The notes under the pieces are model-generated. The model was not told the origin of the DNA and made no database searches. It was given only the letters and a program-made list of their open reading frames with translations. Of a stretch of DNA of 64,000 nucleotides, positions 9,523 through 18,064 are shown piece by piece. Location of the stretch: the NCBI RefSeq assembly GCF_900129315.1, contig NZ_FQUS01000018.1, positions 1 through 64,000 on the forward strand. Reading direction: 5' to 3'. The position numbers and the translations under genes were made by a program. Numbering within the stretch: the stretch's first letter is position 1; every line of letters begins with the position of its first letter. This DNA is from Fodinibius roseus. Its GTDB lineage: Bacteria; Bacteroidota; Rhodothermia; Balneolales; Balneolaceae.

Positions 9523-9888
9523 TTAAAATGGAATGTCATCATCGGTAGCCGAGAGATCGATCGTCGGCTCCTCATCATTAAACGGTGCATCATTGTTCGG
9601 AGGTCCGGCCTGCATGTCACTGCCTTTTTCGATTTTCCAGGCCTTTACATCGGTATACCAGTTGCCTTTGTATTCCCGGCTCTGGATATCAATGTAGGCA
9701 ACGATCTCTTCCCCTTCCTGCACATCGGCCTGATCAATATTGTCCCCCCACTGGGTGATACAGACGTTTTTGGGGTATTTTCCTTCTGTTTCCAGGATAA
9801 AGTCCCGCTTGCGCCAGGGACCGTTTTTACCGGTGCCCGACTGTTCTTCCAAGATTTTCTTAACCGTTCCTTTTAATTGTAAATCCAT
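9523..9888 (-). CDS. DUF3127 OB-fold-like protein with an SSB-type acidic tail
   Basis: A 121-residue cytoplasmic protein. The first 85 or so residues (MDLQLKGTVKKILEEQSG, RKRDFILETEGKYPKNVCI, EIVAYIDIQSREYKGNWYT) match DUF3127, a small beta-rich family common in Bacteroidota and related to OB-fold single-strand-binding proteins. The C terminus is a disordered acidic stretch ending DDDIPF, the same tip by which bacterial SSB recruits repair and replication partners. The sequence therefore points to single-stranded DNA or RNA binding with partner recruitment, which is inference. It is transcribed alone, with no DNA-repair neighbour. Confidence 0.88.
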   Translation of the reverse strand: MDLQLKGTVKKILEEQSGTGKNGPWRKRDFILETEGKYPKNVCITQWGDNIDQADVQEGEEIVAYIDIQSREYKGNWYTDVKAWKIEKGSDMQAGPPNNDAPFNDEEPTIDLSATDDDIPF

Positions 9889-10226
9889 AGCGAATATTAT
9901 GCAGTCGTTCTAAGAGTTGAAGGCTGCTTAAGGATAAGGTCTCCAAACCTGGCATGCAAAAATTACCTGTGAAAATTTCACTGATACGAGAGTGCAAAGA
10001 CAAATCGTTTAGAAATTTTTTGGTCGAGAGAGGAGGCTTCTTGCCGGCCCGCATTGAATGATTTGAGCGGAGTCGCAGCAAACACGCCGAAATGTTCATT
10101 CACCGGATATTTTTTGACTTTTCTATCGGTGATAAAAAAGAAGGCAGATGATTAAGATGATAGCAAACAAATAAAATGGTAAGTTGTACGGCCTGAATAG
10201 CAGTAGTACAAAACATACAACGTTAC
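9889..10226. other. Divergent intergenic region
   Basis: About 340 bases between the reverse DUF3127 gene and the forward glycosyltransferase. It must carry both promoters, but no clear promoter or structured element is visible. Confidence 0.4.
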
Positions 10227-11480
10227 ATGGCTCAAACGCTTTTAATTATCGGATCGGTTTGGCCGGAGCCCGATTCCTCGGCAGCGGGACGTCGGATGCT
10301 GCAGCTGATTACATTGTTTCAGTCCCGCGGCTGGGAAATAGTGTTTGCCTCTTCGGCTTCTGAGGGCAACTACGCCGCCGATCTGCAGGCCCGGGATATC
10401 CGGTGTGTGCAGACGACTATCAACAGCTCCGAATTTGACGAGTTTATCATAAAACTGCAGCCTTCGGCTGTGCTGTTCGACCGCTTCATTGTGGAGGAAC
10501 AGTTCGGCTGGCGGGTTGCGGAGCAGTGTCCCGATACCCTGCGAATCCTGGATACCGAGGATCTGCACTGCCTGCGTCGCACCCGTCGGCGGGCAGTGCA
10601 GGAGGGGCGGCCGTTTGAGCCCCGTGACTTGTTGGAAGATGATACAGCTAAACGCGAGGTAGCCAGTATCTTACGGTGCGATCTGTCGCTCATTATTTCC
10701 GATTTTGAAATGACCTTGCTGGAAGATCTGTTTGGCGTTGAGGCTTCGCTGCTGCATTATCTTCCCTTCCTGCTGGCGCCGGTCGGGGAAGAAGACCGGG
10801 AAGCCTGGCCGGGGTTTGAGGAGCGCAGGCACTTCGTGACCATCGGCAATTTTCGTCACCCGCCCAACTGGGACGCCGTGCGGTATCTGAAACAGCAGGT
10901 CTGGCCGTTGATCCGCCAGCAGCTGCCGCAGGCGGAGCTGCATATCCACGGGGCCTATCCCTCCCAGAAAGCGAGACAGCTGCACCGGCCGGAGGATGGG
11001 TTTTATATCGAAGGGAGGGCGGCGGATGCCAAAGCGGTTGTTCGGAGCGGCAGGGTGACGCTTGCTCCCCTGCGGTTCGGGGCGGGACTGAAGGGCAAGC
11101 TGGTGGAGTCGATGAGGTGCGGTACCCCCAGCGTAACGACCAGGATCGGGGCGGAGGGACTTTCGGGCCGCCTGCCGTGGAGCGGAGCCGTTGTGGATGA
11201 ACCCCAAAAGATTGCCTCGGCCGCTGTTCAGTTGTATACCGACCGGGAAGCCTGGTACCAAGCGCAGGGGCGAGGCATCCGTATTATTAACGAGCGGTTC
11301 GATAAAGAACAGTTTGCAGGCGAATTTACCGACCGGCTGAGTGCTATTCGGCAGGACCTGCGATCCCACCGCCGCAATAATTTCATGGGTGGGATCTTAA
11401 TGCACCATACCACGGCCAGCACCAGGTATATGGCCAAGTGGATTGAGGAGAAAAACCGCCACAGGCGGGAGATGGAATGA
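10227..11480 (+). CDS. Glycosyltransferase, GT-B fold, GT4/GT1-like
   Basis: A 417-residue cytosolic enzyme of the usual length for GT4-type transferases. The N-terminal half begins with a Rossmann strand (TLLIIGSVWPEPDSSAAGRR). The C-terminal donor-binding half (about 205-345) has FVTIGNFRHPPNWDAVRYL, then APLRFGAGLKGKLVESMRCG, the signature in which an acidic residue contacts the nucleotide sugar. The last 70 residues are basic and helical, perhaps for peripheral membrane association. It stands alone on its strand; galE nearby could supply UDP-galactose, but the donor and acceptor cannot be read from sequence. GC is high and similar to galE. Confidence 0.85.
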   Translation: MAQTLLIIGSVWPEPDSSAAGRRMLQLITLFQSRGWEIVFASSASEGNYAADLQARDIRCVQTTINSSEFDEFIIKLQPSAVLFDRFIVEEQFGWRVAEQCPDTLRILDTEDLHCLRRTRRRAVQEGRPFEPRDLLEDDTAKREVASILRCDLSLIISDFEMTLLEDLFGVEASLLHYLPFLLAPVGEEDREAWPGFEERRHFVTIGNFRHPPNWDAVRYLKQQVWPLIRQQLPQAELHIHGAYPSQKARQLHRPEDGFYIEGRAADAKAVVRSGRVTLAPLRFGAGLKGKLVESMRCGTPSVTTRIGAEGLSGRLPWSGAVVDEPQKIASAAVQLYTDREAWYQAQGRGIRIINERFDKEQFAGEFTDRLSAIRQDLRSHRRNNFMGGILMHHTTASTRYMAKWIEEKNRHRREME

Positions 11481-11672
11481 GTCAGTCATTTATGTGGTTG
11501 TTATACTTGTTATGATAGTAGAAGTGCTGTAAAACTATGTGCCGGGTGATCGGCATGTTTAAAACGTCATCCAGTTTATAATAAAGATTAAGTAACAGAG
11601 GTATTCTATTTATTCATAAACACTTATAACTATTTCTTTAAGTAAATTTTAATACCAATACTTCTTATTATT

Positions 11673-12437
11673 ATGATGAAGCTAAAGACGATTTTTCTAT
11701 ATTTGGTGTTTTCCTGCTGTCTGGTATGGAGCGGTATGGCACAGGAATCCACGACGGTAGTGGTGCGTGCAAAGGCCAAAGATGCCAAGTTTATCGGGTC
11801 TTCGATGAACGGGGCCCGGGTAACGATTACGGACGTCAATACAGGGGAGCTGCTGGCCGAGGGGCTGACCGAAGGTTCCACCGGTGATACAGAACGAATC
11901 ATGCGGCAGCCGCACCGGCGGTATGTGGATCTGAGCAGCGAAGGGGCGGCCAAATTTGAGACCACTCTTGAGCTTTCGGAACCGACCTTTGTGGCGATCT
12001 CCGCAACAGCCCCGGTAGCCCAAAGACAGTCCGAAGTCACTTCCAGCACCCAGCTCTGGCTGATACCCGGTAAGGATATCACCGGGGATGGTATTATGCT
12101 CGAGATTCCGGGTTTCGCCATTGACATCCTGCAGCCTCAGGCACACGAGCGAAATAGCAGTGACACCATGACCATCACGGCCAATGCAGTTATGATGTGC
12201 GGATGTCCCATCGAACCGGGGGGTATGTGGGACAGCGACGAGATGGAATTCAGGGCTGTCGTCAGCAGGGGAGAGCGGGAGGTGGCCCGAAAAGTGATGG
12301 ACTATGCCGGAAAGCAAAACACCTTCGAGACCAGTTTTTCGCCCGGTGAGGAGGGAGCCTATCAAATTACGGTGTATGGCTACGATTCAAGGACAGGGAA
12401 TACAGGCGTAGACCGCACGACCTTTATCAAGCAGTGA
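11673..12437 (+). CDS. Secreted protein of unknown function with beta-rich domains
   Basis: I do not recognise the family. The 254-residue product begins with a signal peptide cleaved near GMAQES (about 23). Residues 25-110 look like a carboxypeptidase-regulatory or transthyretin-like beta sandwich (TVVVRAKAKDAKF..GARVTITDVNTGELLAEG). The C-terminal part (about 150-254) has a MMCGCPIEPGGMWDS segment with two Cys, followed by an FRAVVSRGEREVAR..GAYQITVYGYDSRTGNTG beta domain resembling Ig-like or Big-type modules. The CGCPIEPGGMW stretch could bind a metal. It stands alone, 190 bases after the glycosyltransferase, and converges on galE. Confidence 0.75.
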   Translation: MMKLKTIFLYLVFSCCLVWSGMAQESTTVVVRAKAKDAKFIGSSMNGARVTITDVNTGELLAEGLTEGSTGDTERIMRQPHRRYVDLSSEGAAKFETTLELSEPTFVAISATAPVAQRQSEVTSSTQLWLIPGKDITGDGIMLEIPGFAIDILQPQAHERNSSDTMTITANAVMMCGCPIEPGGMWDSDEMEFRAVVSRGEREVARKVMDYAGKQNTFETSFSPGEEGAYQITVYGYDSRTGNTGVDRTTFIKQ

Positions 12438-12535
12438 ACAATTCAACAGGACCGTAATTCGTGTGTCAAGGGATAAGCGAGTTAGAAATTTGAAATTAAA
12501 ATGGATTGGAAAATTTCATTAAGTAGTCCTTGGCG

Positions 12536-12560
12536 AGAGGTTTGGAAATAAGCAACCTCT
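12536..12560. terminator. Weak hairpin between convergent genes
   Basis: Perfect seven-base stem AGAGGTT (12536-12542) / AACCTCT (12554-12560) located 14 bases past the galE stop on the reverse strand and about 100 past the forward gene. No T-run follows on either strand, so termination is uncertain. Confidence 0.3.
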
Positions 12561-12574
12561 GCTATCTATATCTA

Positions 12575-13582
12575 TTAGTACCCGTCGGGATTCTGAGACT
12601 GCCATAACCAGGAATCTCTGCACATATCCAGAAGGGTACGCCGGGCGTTCCATCCCAGCTCCTTTTCCGCCTTGGTTGGATCGGCGTAGCAGCTCGCGAT
12701 ATCACCGGGACGCCGGTCGGTGATCCGGTAGGGGACCTCTTGTCCCGAAGCCTCCTCAAAGGCTTTCACCACGTCCAGTACGCTGTATCCCTGTCCCGTT
12801 CCCAGGTTATAGGTGACAACCCCAGGTTTTTCTGACAGCTTTTCCAGCGCTTTCAGGTGTCCCACCGCCAGGTCAACCACGTGGATGTAATCGCGGACCC
12901 CTGTGCCGTCGTGAGTAGGATAGTCGTCCCCGAATACCGACAGCCGGTCGAGCTTTCCCACGGCAACCTGGGTGATATAGGGCATCAGGTTATTGGGAAT
13001 GTCATTGGGGTCTTCGCCTATGCGTCCGCTTTTGTGGGCCCCGACGGGATTAAAGTACCGCAGGAGGGCAATATTCCAGCGTTCGTTTGCCGTATGAAGG
13101 TCGCGCAGAATCTTTTCAATAAACAGTTTCGTGCGACCGTATGGATTGGTGGTTTGAAGCGGAAAATCTTCCCGGATAGGCACTGTATGAGGATCCCCGT
13201 AGACGGTGGCCGAAGAGCTGAAGACCAGGTTCGAGACCCCGTGTTTTTGCATCACCTCGCAAAGATAGAGCGTGCCGGTTACATTATTGTGATAATAGGA
13301 GAGCGGCTTGCTGACCGATTCCCCCACCGCTTTATACCCCGCAAAATGAATGACGGCATCAACCTCGTGCCGGGCAAAAATGTCATCCAGGGTTTCTTTG
13401 TCAAGCAGATCGGTTTTATAGAAGGTGAGGGTACGGCCGCTGATCTCTTCGACCCTTGTCAGGGCTTCTTCCTTGCTGTTCGAGAGGTTGTCAACGACAA
13501 TCACCTCGTGTTTGTCATTCAGAAGTTCTACGACCGTATGGCTGCCAATATATCCGGCACCCCCTGTAACCAATATATTCAT
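12575..13582 (-). CDS. galE: UDP-glucose 4-epimerase
   Basis: A 335-residue extended short-chain dehydrogenase that interconverts UDP-glucose and UDP-galactose using tightly bound NAD in the cytoplasm. The NAD motif GGAGYIG is at 7-13, with acidic Asp31 ending the second strand (VVDN), the catalytic Ser around 123-124 in FSSSATVYG, and Tyr148/Lys152 in NPYGRTK. The C-terminal substrate motifs ([50 protein letters not shown]) are those of GalE rather than dehydratases. Full length, single gene. UDP-galactose would feed surface polysaccharide synthesis, and the glycosyltransferase upstream on the other strand is a plausible user. Confidence 0.97.
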   Translation of the reverse strand: MNILVTGGAGYIGSHTVVELLNDKHEVIVVDNLSNSKEEALTRVEEISGRTLTFYKTDLLDKETLDDIFARHEVDAVIHFAGYKAVGESVSKPLSYYHNNVTGTLYLCEVMQKHGVSNLVFSSSATVYGDPHTVPIREDFPLQTTNPYGRTKLFIEKILRDLHTANERWNIALLRYFNPVGAHKSGRIGEDPNDIPNNLMPYITQVAVGKLDRLSVFGDDYPTHDGTGVRDYIHVVDLAVGHLKALEKLSEKPGVVTYNLGTGQGYSVLDVVKAFEEASGQEVPYRITDRRPGDIASCYADPTKAEKELGWNARRTLLDMCRDSWLWQSQNPDGY

Positions 13583-14123
13583 CTAAGTATCTTTAGGGAT
13601 TAAATTAACGCGTTTTTGCTGGTTAAATATTTATCACAACCTGACTGACTCCCTGATAAAGAATCAATCCTCCTGTTTTGCCGAAACGTTGGCAAAGGCT
13701 TTTTTCCAGGGAAAAAAGACCTGTTTACATAGGAAGTTTTCATAACATTTTGGGCCCATCACACAAATCTCTCCCGATTCATTCGGGGAGAAGAAGGGAG
13801 ATGTACTCCTTTATAGACTTCATCCGTAGTAATAACGGCTCTTTACACCCCGGAATATAAACGTAATAATGGTTCATAGAAAAATTAAGATAATTTAATT
13901 GGGGACTGACGTGGAACAAAATTTCTCCCCGTTCATATTGGAAATAGTAATTTTATGGGTGTTGACGGATTTTGTAGCAAAGACTGTTACGGAAAGGTCA
14001 CGGATAATTCTATTTTTTTATTACATGCTTCTCTTTTTTTTCTAAGCTAACCAAAATCAAAAAAAAGGTTTGATAGCCGGCGGAAAGATGCAATCAGACA
14101 GAAAGTTGGATTGATATAGTCAT

Positions 14124-14131
14124 TATTTTTG
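14124..14131 (+). promoter_or_regulatory. Candidate Bacteroidota-type -7 element (TATTTTTG)
   Basis: Matches the TAnnTTTG -7 consensus of Bacteroidota housekeeping promoters. No good -33 TTTG lies at the right distance, and use of this consensus in this organism is assumed. It would drive the gene at 14393. Confidence 0.2.
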
Positions 14132-14211
14132 TTTTACGACGCTTTGAACAGTTTTAGCTTTAATCCCTGTACGTGTTGTCAAATGACAGAGCTCTATTTA
14201 GACTGCTGTAT

Positions 14212-14352
14212 AGAAGCCTTTGAAAAACCAGGAATTTTTGTCGACAACACCCCCTTAGCGGATTCAAAACCACAGGGTATATGGTTTCTGAGGGGATGTT
14301 GGATGCGCGAAAATGCAGGGATTGCCCAAAGGAACGGTGTTGCAAAGGCTCC
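14212..14352. repeat. 141-bp repeat with terminal inverted repeats, copy 1
   Basis: Ends match those of a second copy at 54179-54319: the left end reads AGAAGCCTTTGAAAAACCAG, and the right end ends GTTGCAAAGGCTCC. Reading the right end on the other strand gives AGCCTTTGCAACACC, similar to the left end, so the element has imperfect terminal inverted repeats. The middle has diverged. It ends 40 bases before the ATG at 14393. Confidence 0.65.
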
Positions 14353-14392
14353 ACATAATGAATTCATAAAATGAAATCATACAAATTATTTT

Positions 14393-17300
14393 ATGCGTTT
14401 ACATCGGACAGTATATTATTTATCGGGTATATTTTTAACACTATTACTACTTGTTTCTTTTTCTGTTCCGGTTGCGGAAGCCCAGTATTTTGGCCGGAAT
14501 AAAGTGCAATATGAAGATTTCGACTTCCGGATTCTGGAGACCTCTCATTTTGACATTTACCACTATCCCCGGGAGGCGGAAGCGGTAAAAGATCTGGGTC
14601 GCCTGTCAGAGCGCTGGTATCATCGCCATTCCAACTTGCTGGGGCATGAAATAAGCGCGACCAACCCGTTGATTATTTATGCCAATCACGCCGATTTCCA
14701 GCAGAATGATATCGTCCCCAATGTAGGAGTGGGGACCGGAGGAGTGACGGAGGGGCTCCGGAACCGGGTCATTATGCCGTTTGCAGAGGCCAACCAGAGT
14801 ACGAATCATGTACTGGGTCATGAGCTGGTTCATGCTTTTCAATACGATATCGCCCGAACGTCGGATAAGATCGGCGGTATACGGGCTACCAGCCAACTCC
14901 CGCTCTGGTTTATCGAGGGGATGGCTGAGTACCTGTCGGTCGGGGCGGAAGATACCCATACAGGGATGTGGCTGCGGGATGCTGTTCGACGGGAGGATAT
15001 CCCGAGTTTAAAGGATCTGGCCAACAGCCGGGAGTATTTCCCTTATCGCTATGGACATTCGGTATGGACGTATATAGGCGGGATGTGGGGCGATGAGGTC
15101 GTCTCACCCCTGTATAGTACCAGTGCACAAAAAGGTGTGGGAAAAGGAATAGAGGAGACGCTTGATATGTCGATGGATTCCCTGTCCACCCTGTGGCAGG
15201 AGTCCGTCAAAAGAAAATACGCCGAAACGGTGAAGGAACACAACGACCCTTCCGAGGTCGGGAAGAAAATCCTCGGAAAGTCAAAAGGTACCGGAGGCAT
15301 CAATGCGGGACCTTCCCTCAGCCCGGATGGGCAGTATGTAGCCTTTATTTCAGAAAAGAACCTGTTTTCCGTGGAACTGTTTCTGGCGGATGCGGAGAGC
15401 GGTGAAATTATTCGGAGCCTGACCAGCACCGTTACGAATCCGCACCTCAATGCCCTCCGGTTTATAGAATCCGCCGGTAGCTGGTCGCCGGATGGCGAGC
15501 GTTTTGCAGCCGTGGTTTTTGCCAAAGGCGATAACCAGATTATCATTATTGATATAGAGGATGGTCATACGGTACGCACGCTTACGTTTGAGGAAGTGGA
15601 TGCAATCACAAATCCAGCATGGTCGCCGGACGGCGACAAGCTGGCATTCTCGGGCTCCGCCGGGGGATATACCGACCTGTACATGTACGACATGCAGCGG
15701 GATTCCCTGCGGAAACTGACGGAGGATCGCTATTCGGACCTGCAGCCGGCCTGGTCGCCGGACGGGTCAGCGCTTGCTTTTGTGACGGATCGCGGATCCG
15801 AGACCGATTTTGAAAAGCTGACTTTCGGTAAGTCGGTAATCGGTTTGTATGACCTGGGTAGCGGTGAGATCGATCTCATGCCGGCTTTTGCGGATTCCAA
15901 GCATATCAATCCGCAATTCAGTGCGGATGGCGCCTCTCTCTATTATATTTCCGACTACCGGGGCATCAGCAACGTCTACCGGTATGATTTCGAAGCCGGG
16001 CAGCGCTACCAGGTTACCAATGTCAATACCGGAATTTCAGGCATCAGTGCACTTTCCCCGGCCTTGACGGTTGCCCGGGAATCGGGGGAGGTCATGGTCA
16101 CCGTTTTTGAAGATTCCGATTACAGCGGTTATAAGATACCGGAAGATGAAATGATTGGCAGCCAAGTGCTTACGAGCAATCAGCTGACAGATGCCAATGA
16201 CCTGCCGCCGGTTGGACTGGATGGCAACGAGCAGGTTCGTTCCTACTTCAGAGAGCCGTACATCGAGCTGCCGGATCCCGATTCCTTCGGCCTTCGTGAC
16301 TACACGCCCAAGCTGAGCCTCGACTATATCGGCGGCAGCGGGGGACTCGGCGTTTCCAACCAGTTGGGTGCGGGTGCGGCCGGCGGCATCACCATGCGGT
16401 TCAGTGATATGCTTAACCAGCACCGGCTGATAACCAGCATCAGGGCACAGGGGAGGCTGAAGGACATCGGGGGACAGGTGGCTTACCTGAACCAGGATCG
16501 CCGCTTTATTTACGGGGCGTCTGTCAGTCACATGCCGTACCGGACCACCGCAGCGGGCGTCACGGAAGATACCCTCTCGATCGACGGGGAGGAAGAGGTT
16601 TTTCCGGTCGTGGAGCGACTCAACCGGAGAACTTTCCAGGATCGCGTTTCACTGCTGGGAATGTACCCGTTTTCCAGCACCCAGCGGATGGAATTTTCAA
16701 CCGGGTGGACTCATATCTGGTACGACGTTGAACTGCGGAGAACATTCTATAATCAACTGGGTCAGCCGATCGACCGGGCGACTGAAAGCCTGGATACCCC
16801 GTCCCCCCTGAATCTCTATAGTGCTTCTACAGCCTATGTGGAGGATAATTCGATCAGTGCTTTTACCGGGCCCATACGCGGTCACCGGCTTCGACTGGAG
16901 CTTACGCCGACCACCGGCTCGTTCAGCTTCCTGAACGCACTCGCCGATTATCGCCGCTATTTTTATATGCGTCCCTTTACCTTTGCCGTCCGGGGACTCC
17001 ATACCGGCCGTTACCTGCAGGGGTCGAAAGCCGAAGAGGAACTGTCCCCGAATTTTGTCGGCTATAAGACGCTGATTCGCGGCTATAACTACGGTTCATT
17101 CAGTCCGGGAGAGTGCGGGCAAAACCAGCAGGAGGGGTGTGCCGTCATTGAACGGCTGTATGGCAGCCGGATAGCGGTAGCGAATATGGAGTTCAGGGTA
17201 CCGCTGTTGGGTGCTGAAGAGCTGGCGCTGTTCCGCTCACGTACCGTCCCTACCACTATTGCGCCTTTTTTTGATGCCGGATATGCCTGGAACCAGGATC

Positions 17301-17491
17301 ATCCGTTCAGTTTCCGGGATCTGAAATGGAGTTCCGGGGAGACCGGCGAACGGGTCCCGGTCTTCAGTACGGGTCTGAGTGCCCGGGTTAACATACTGGG
17401 TTATATTGTGGCCGAACTGTATTACGCCATCCCTTTTCAGCGCCCCGACCAACCCGGCTACGTGGGATTTTCAATTTCACCGGGTTGGTAG
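14393..17491 (+). CDS. Metallopeptidase-like / TolB-like propeller / outer-membrane barrel fusion
   Basis: A 1032-residue envelope protein. A signal peptide ends near VAEAQ (about 31). Residues 45-270 form a gluzincin-like domain of the peptidase MA type: His143-Glu144 and His147 in GHELVH, with a downstream WFIEGMAEY giving Glu175 as third metal ligand. Residues 300-600 carry repeated PD40/TolB-like blades (SWSPDGERFA, AWSPDGDKLAF, AWSPDGSALAF, LSPDGQYVAF). Residues about 640-1032 are beta-strand-rich and end like an Omp85/BamA-type barrel (RGYNYGSF, ANMEFRVPLLG, PFFDAGYAW, final VGFSISPGW). So a catalytic domain, a propeller and a membrane anchor are in one chain. The metal ligands are intact, suggesting an active peptidase, but the substrate is unknown. 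GC is high; single gene. Confidence 0.88.
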   Translation: MRLHRTVYYLSGIFLTLLLLVSFSVPVAEAQYFGRNKVQYEDFDFRILETSHFDIYHYPREAEAVKDLGRLSERWYHRHSNLLGHEISATNPLIIYANHADFQQNDIVPNVGVGTGGVTEGLRNRVIMPFAEANQSTNHVLGHELVHAFQYDIARTSDKIGGIRATSQLPLWFIEGMAEYLSVGAEDTHTGMWLRDAVRREDIPSLKDLANSREYFPYRYGHSVWTYIGGMWGDEVVSPLYSTSAQKGVGKGIEETLDMSMDSLSTLWQESVKRKYAETVKEHNDPSEVGKKILGKSKGTGGINAGPSLSPDGQYVAFISEKNLFSVELFLADAESGEIIRSLTSTVTNPHLNALRFIESAGSWSPDGERFAAVVFAKGDNQIIIIDIEDGHTVRTLTFEEVDAITNPAWSPDGDKLAFSGSAGGYTDLYMYDMQRDSLRKLTEDRYSDLQPAWSPDGSALAFVTDRGSETDFEKLTFGKSVIGLYDLGSGEIDLMPAFADSKHINPQFSADGASLYYISDYRGISNVYRYDFEAGQRYQVTNVNTGISGISALSPALTVARESGEVMVTVFEDSDYSGYKIPEDEMIGSQVLTSNQLTDANDLPPVGLDGNEQVRSYFREPYIELPDPDSFGLRDYTPKLSLDYIGGSGGLGVSNQLGAGAAGGITMRFSDMLNQHRLITSIRAQGRLKDIGGQVAYLNQDRRFIYGASVSHMPYRTTAAGVTEDTLSIDGEEEVFPVVERLNRRTFQDRVSLLGMYPFSSTQRMEFSTGWTHIWYDVELRRTFYNQLGQPIDRATESLDTPSPLNLYSASTAYVEDNSISAFTGPIRGHRLRLELTPTTGSFSFLNALADYRRYFYMRPFTFAVRGLHTGRYLQGSKAEEELSPNFVGYKTLIRGYNYGSFSPGECGQNQQEGCAVIERLYGSRIAVANMEFRVPLLGAEELALFRSRTVPTTIAPFFDAGYAWNQDHPFSFRDLKWSSGETGERVPVFSTGLSARVNILGYIVAELYYAIPFQRPDQPGYVGFSISPGW

Positions 17492-17636
17492 TGGTTTTCC
17501 GGACTGGCGGTGCAGCGCGGCCGGGTTAGGATGCTGCCATTTTGCATCCCCTCAGGCTTTGATATGGACCAAAACTGATGGTTTATGAAAACCCGATGCA
17601 AAATATTATGCGATGGAGTAAAAAGCGCTGGATAAA

Positions 17637-17665
17637 AAAAACCTTCCACCATATAACAGGTTTTT
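17637..17665. terminator. Terminator-like stem after the fusion gene
   Basis: AAAAACC (17637-17643) pairs with GGTTTTT (17659-17665), giving an A-tract on the left and a T-tract on the right, about 145 bases past the stop of the upstream gene. Confidence 0.35.
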
Positions 17666-17828
17666 GGTGCAAAGTGTGTATCTGTGGTGCGAATACATAA
17701 GGCTGCATCGCATCCCCTTCGCATGAGGTACAACAGGCACATACCCTCCCGATAACCTTCAGACATAGGTTTCCATTATTTTATAAGAACCTGGCAGCAT
17801 GGTATTTCGAAAGGCGTGCAACTTTATT

Positions 17829-17836
17829 TACTTTTG
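17829..17836 (+). promoter_or_regulatory. Candidate -7 promoter element (TACTTTTG)
   Basis: Exact TAnnTTTG match, with only a partial -33 element (ATTTCG) about 20 bases upstream. It is a plausible start for the SusC/SusD/lyase transcript at 18065 onward. Confidence 0.3.
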
Positions 17837-18064
17837 TAAAAAAATATTTGCTAATAAAATGAATCTTTTTTAGACTGAAAAAGACACGATAAACAAAAGG
17901 GATACATCGCAGTAAATCAGAAGGGATACACAGAAGCTTTCCATGTAGTGTTATTAAAACACGTTATGCCCGTCTTATTTTCATTACTGCAACTCTTAAT
18001 CGGTTAACACGAGACAGTCTTTTTTTAAATTAACCAGTAGCTTTAAAACACAGAGGGTGGTTGT

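Larger units (their letters stand above)
13583..14392. other. Long gene-free interval upstream of the propeller-barrel fusion
   Basis: About 810 bases. It contains a hairpin TTTGCC/GGCAAA followed by GGCTTTTTT near 13677-13707, a bulged stem around 13772-13796, a possible promoter at 14124-14131 and a 141-base repeat at 14212-14352. The 81-codon forward frame at 14129-14374 lies mostly in that repeat and is not called. Confidence 0.5.
17492..18064. other. Intergenic region and leader of the second SusC gene
   Basis: About 570 bases without a gene. It holds a terminator-like stem at 17637-17665, a possible -7 element at 17829-17836 and a small inverted repeat GGTTAA (18002-18007) / TTAACC (18030-18035) close to the receptor start. 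A promoter at 17829 would give a leader of over 200 bases. Confidence 0.45.

Noticed and set aside
14129-14374. 81-codon forward frame before the fusion gene
   Set aside because: It mostly covers the 141-base repeat, which is also found at 54179 in a different frame context.
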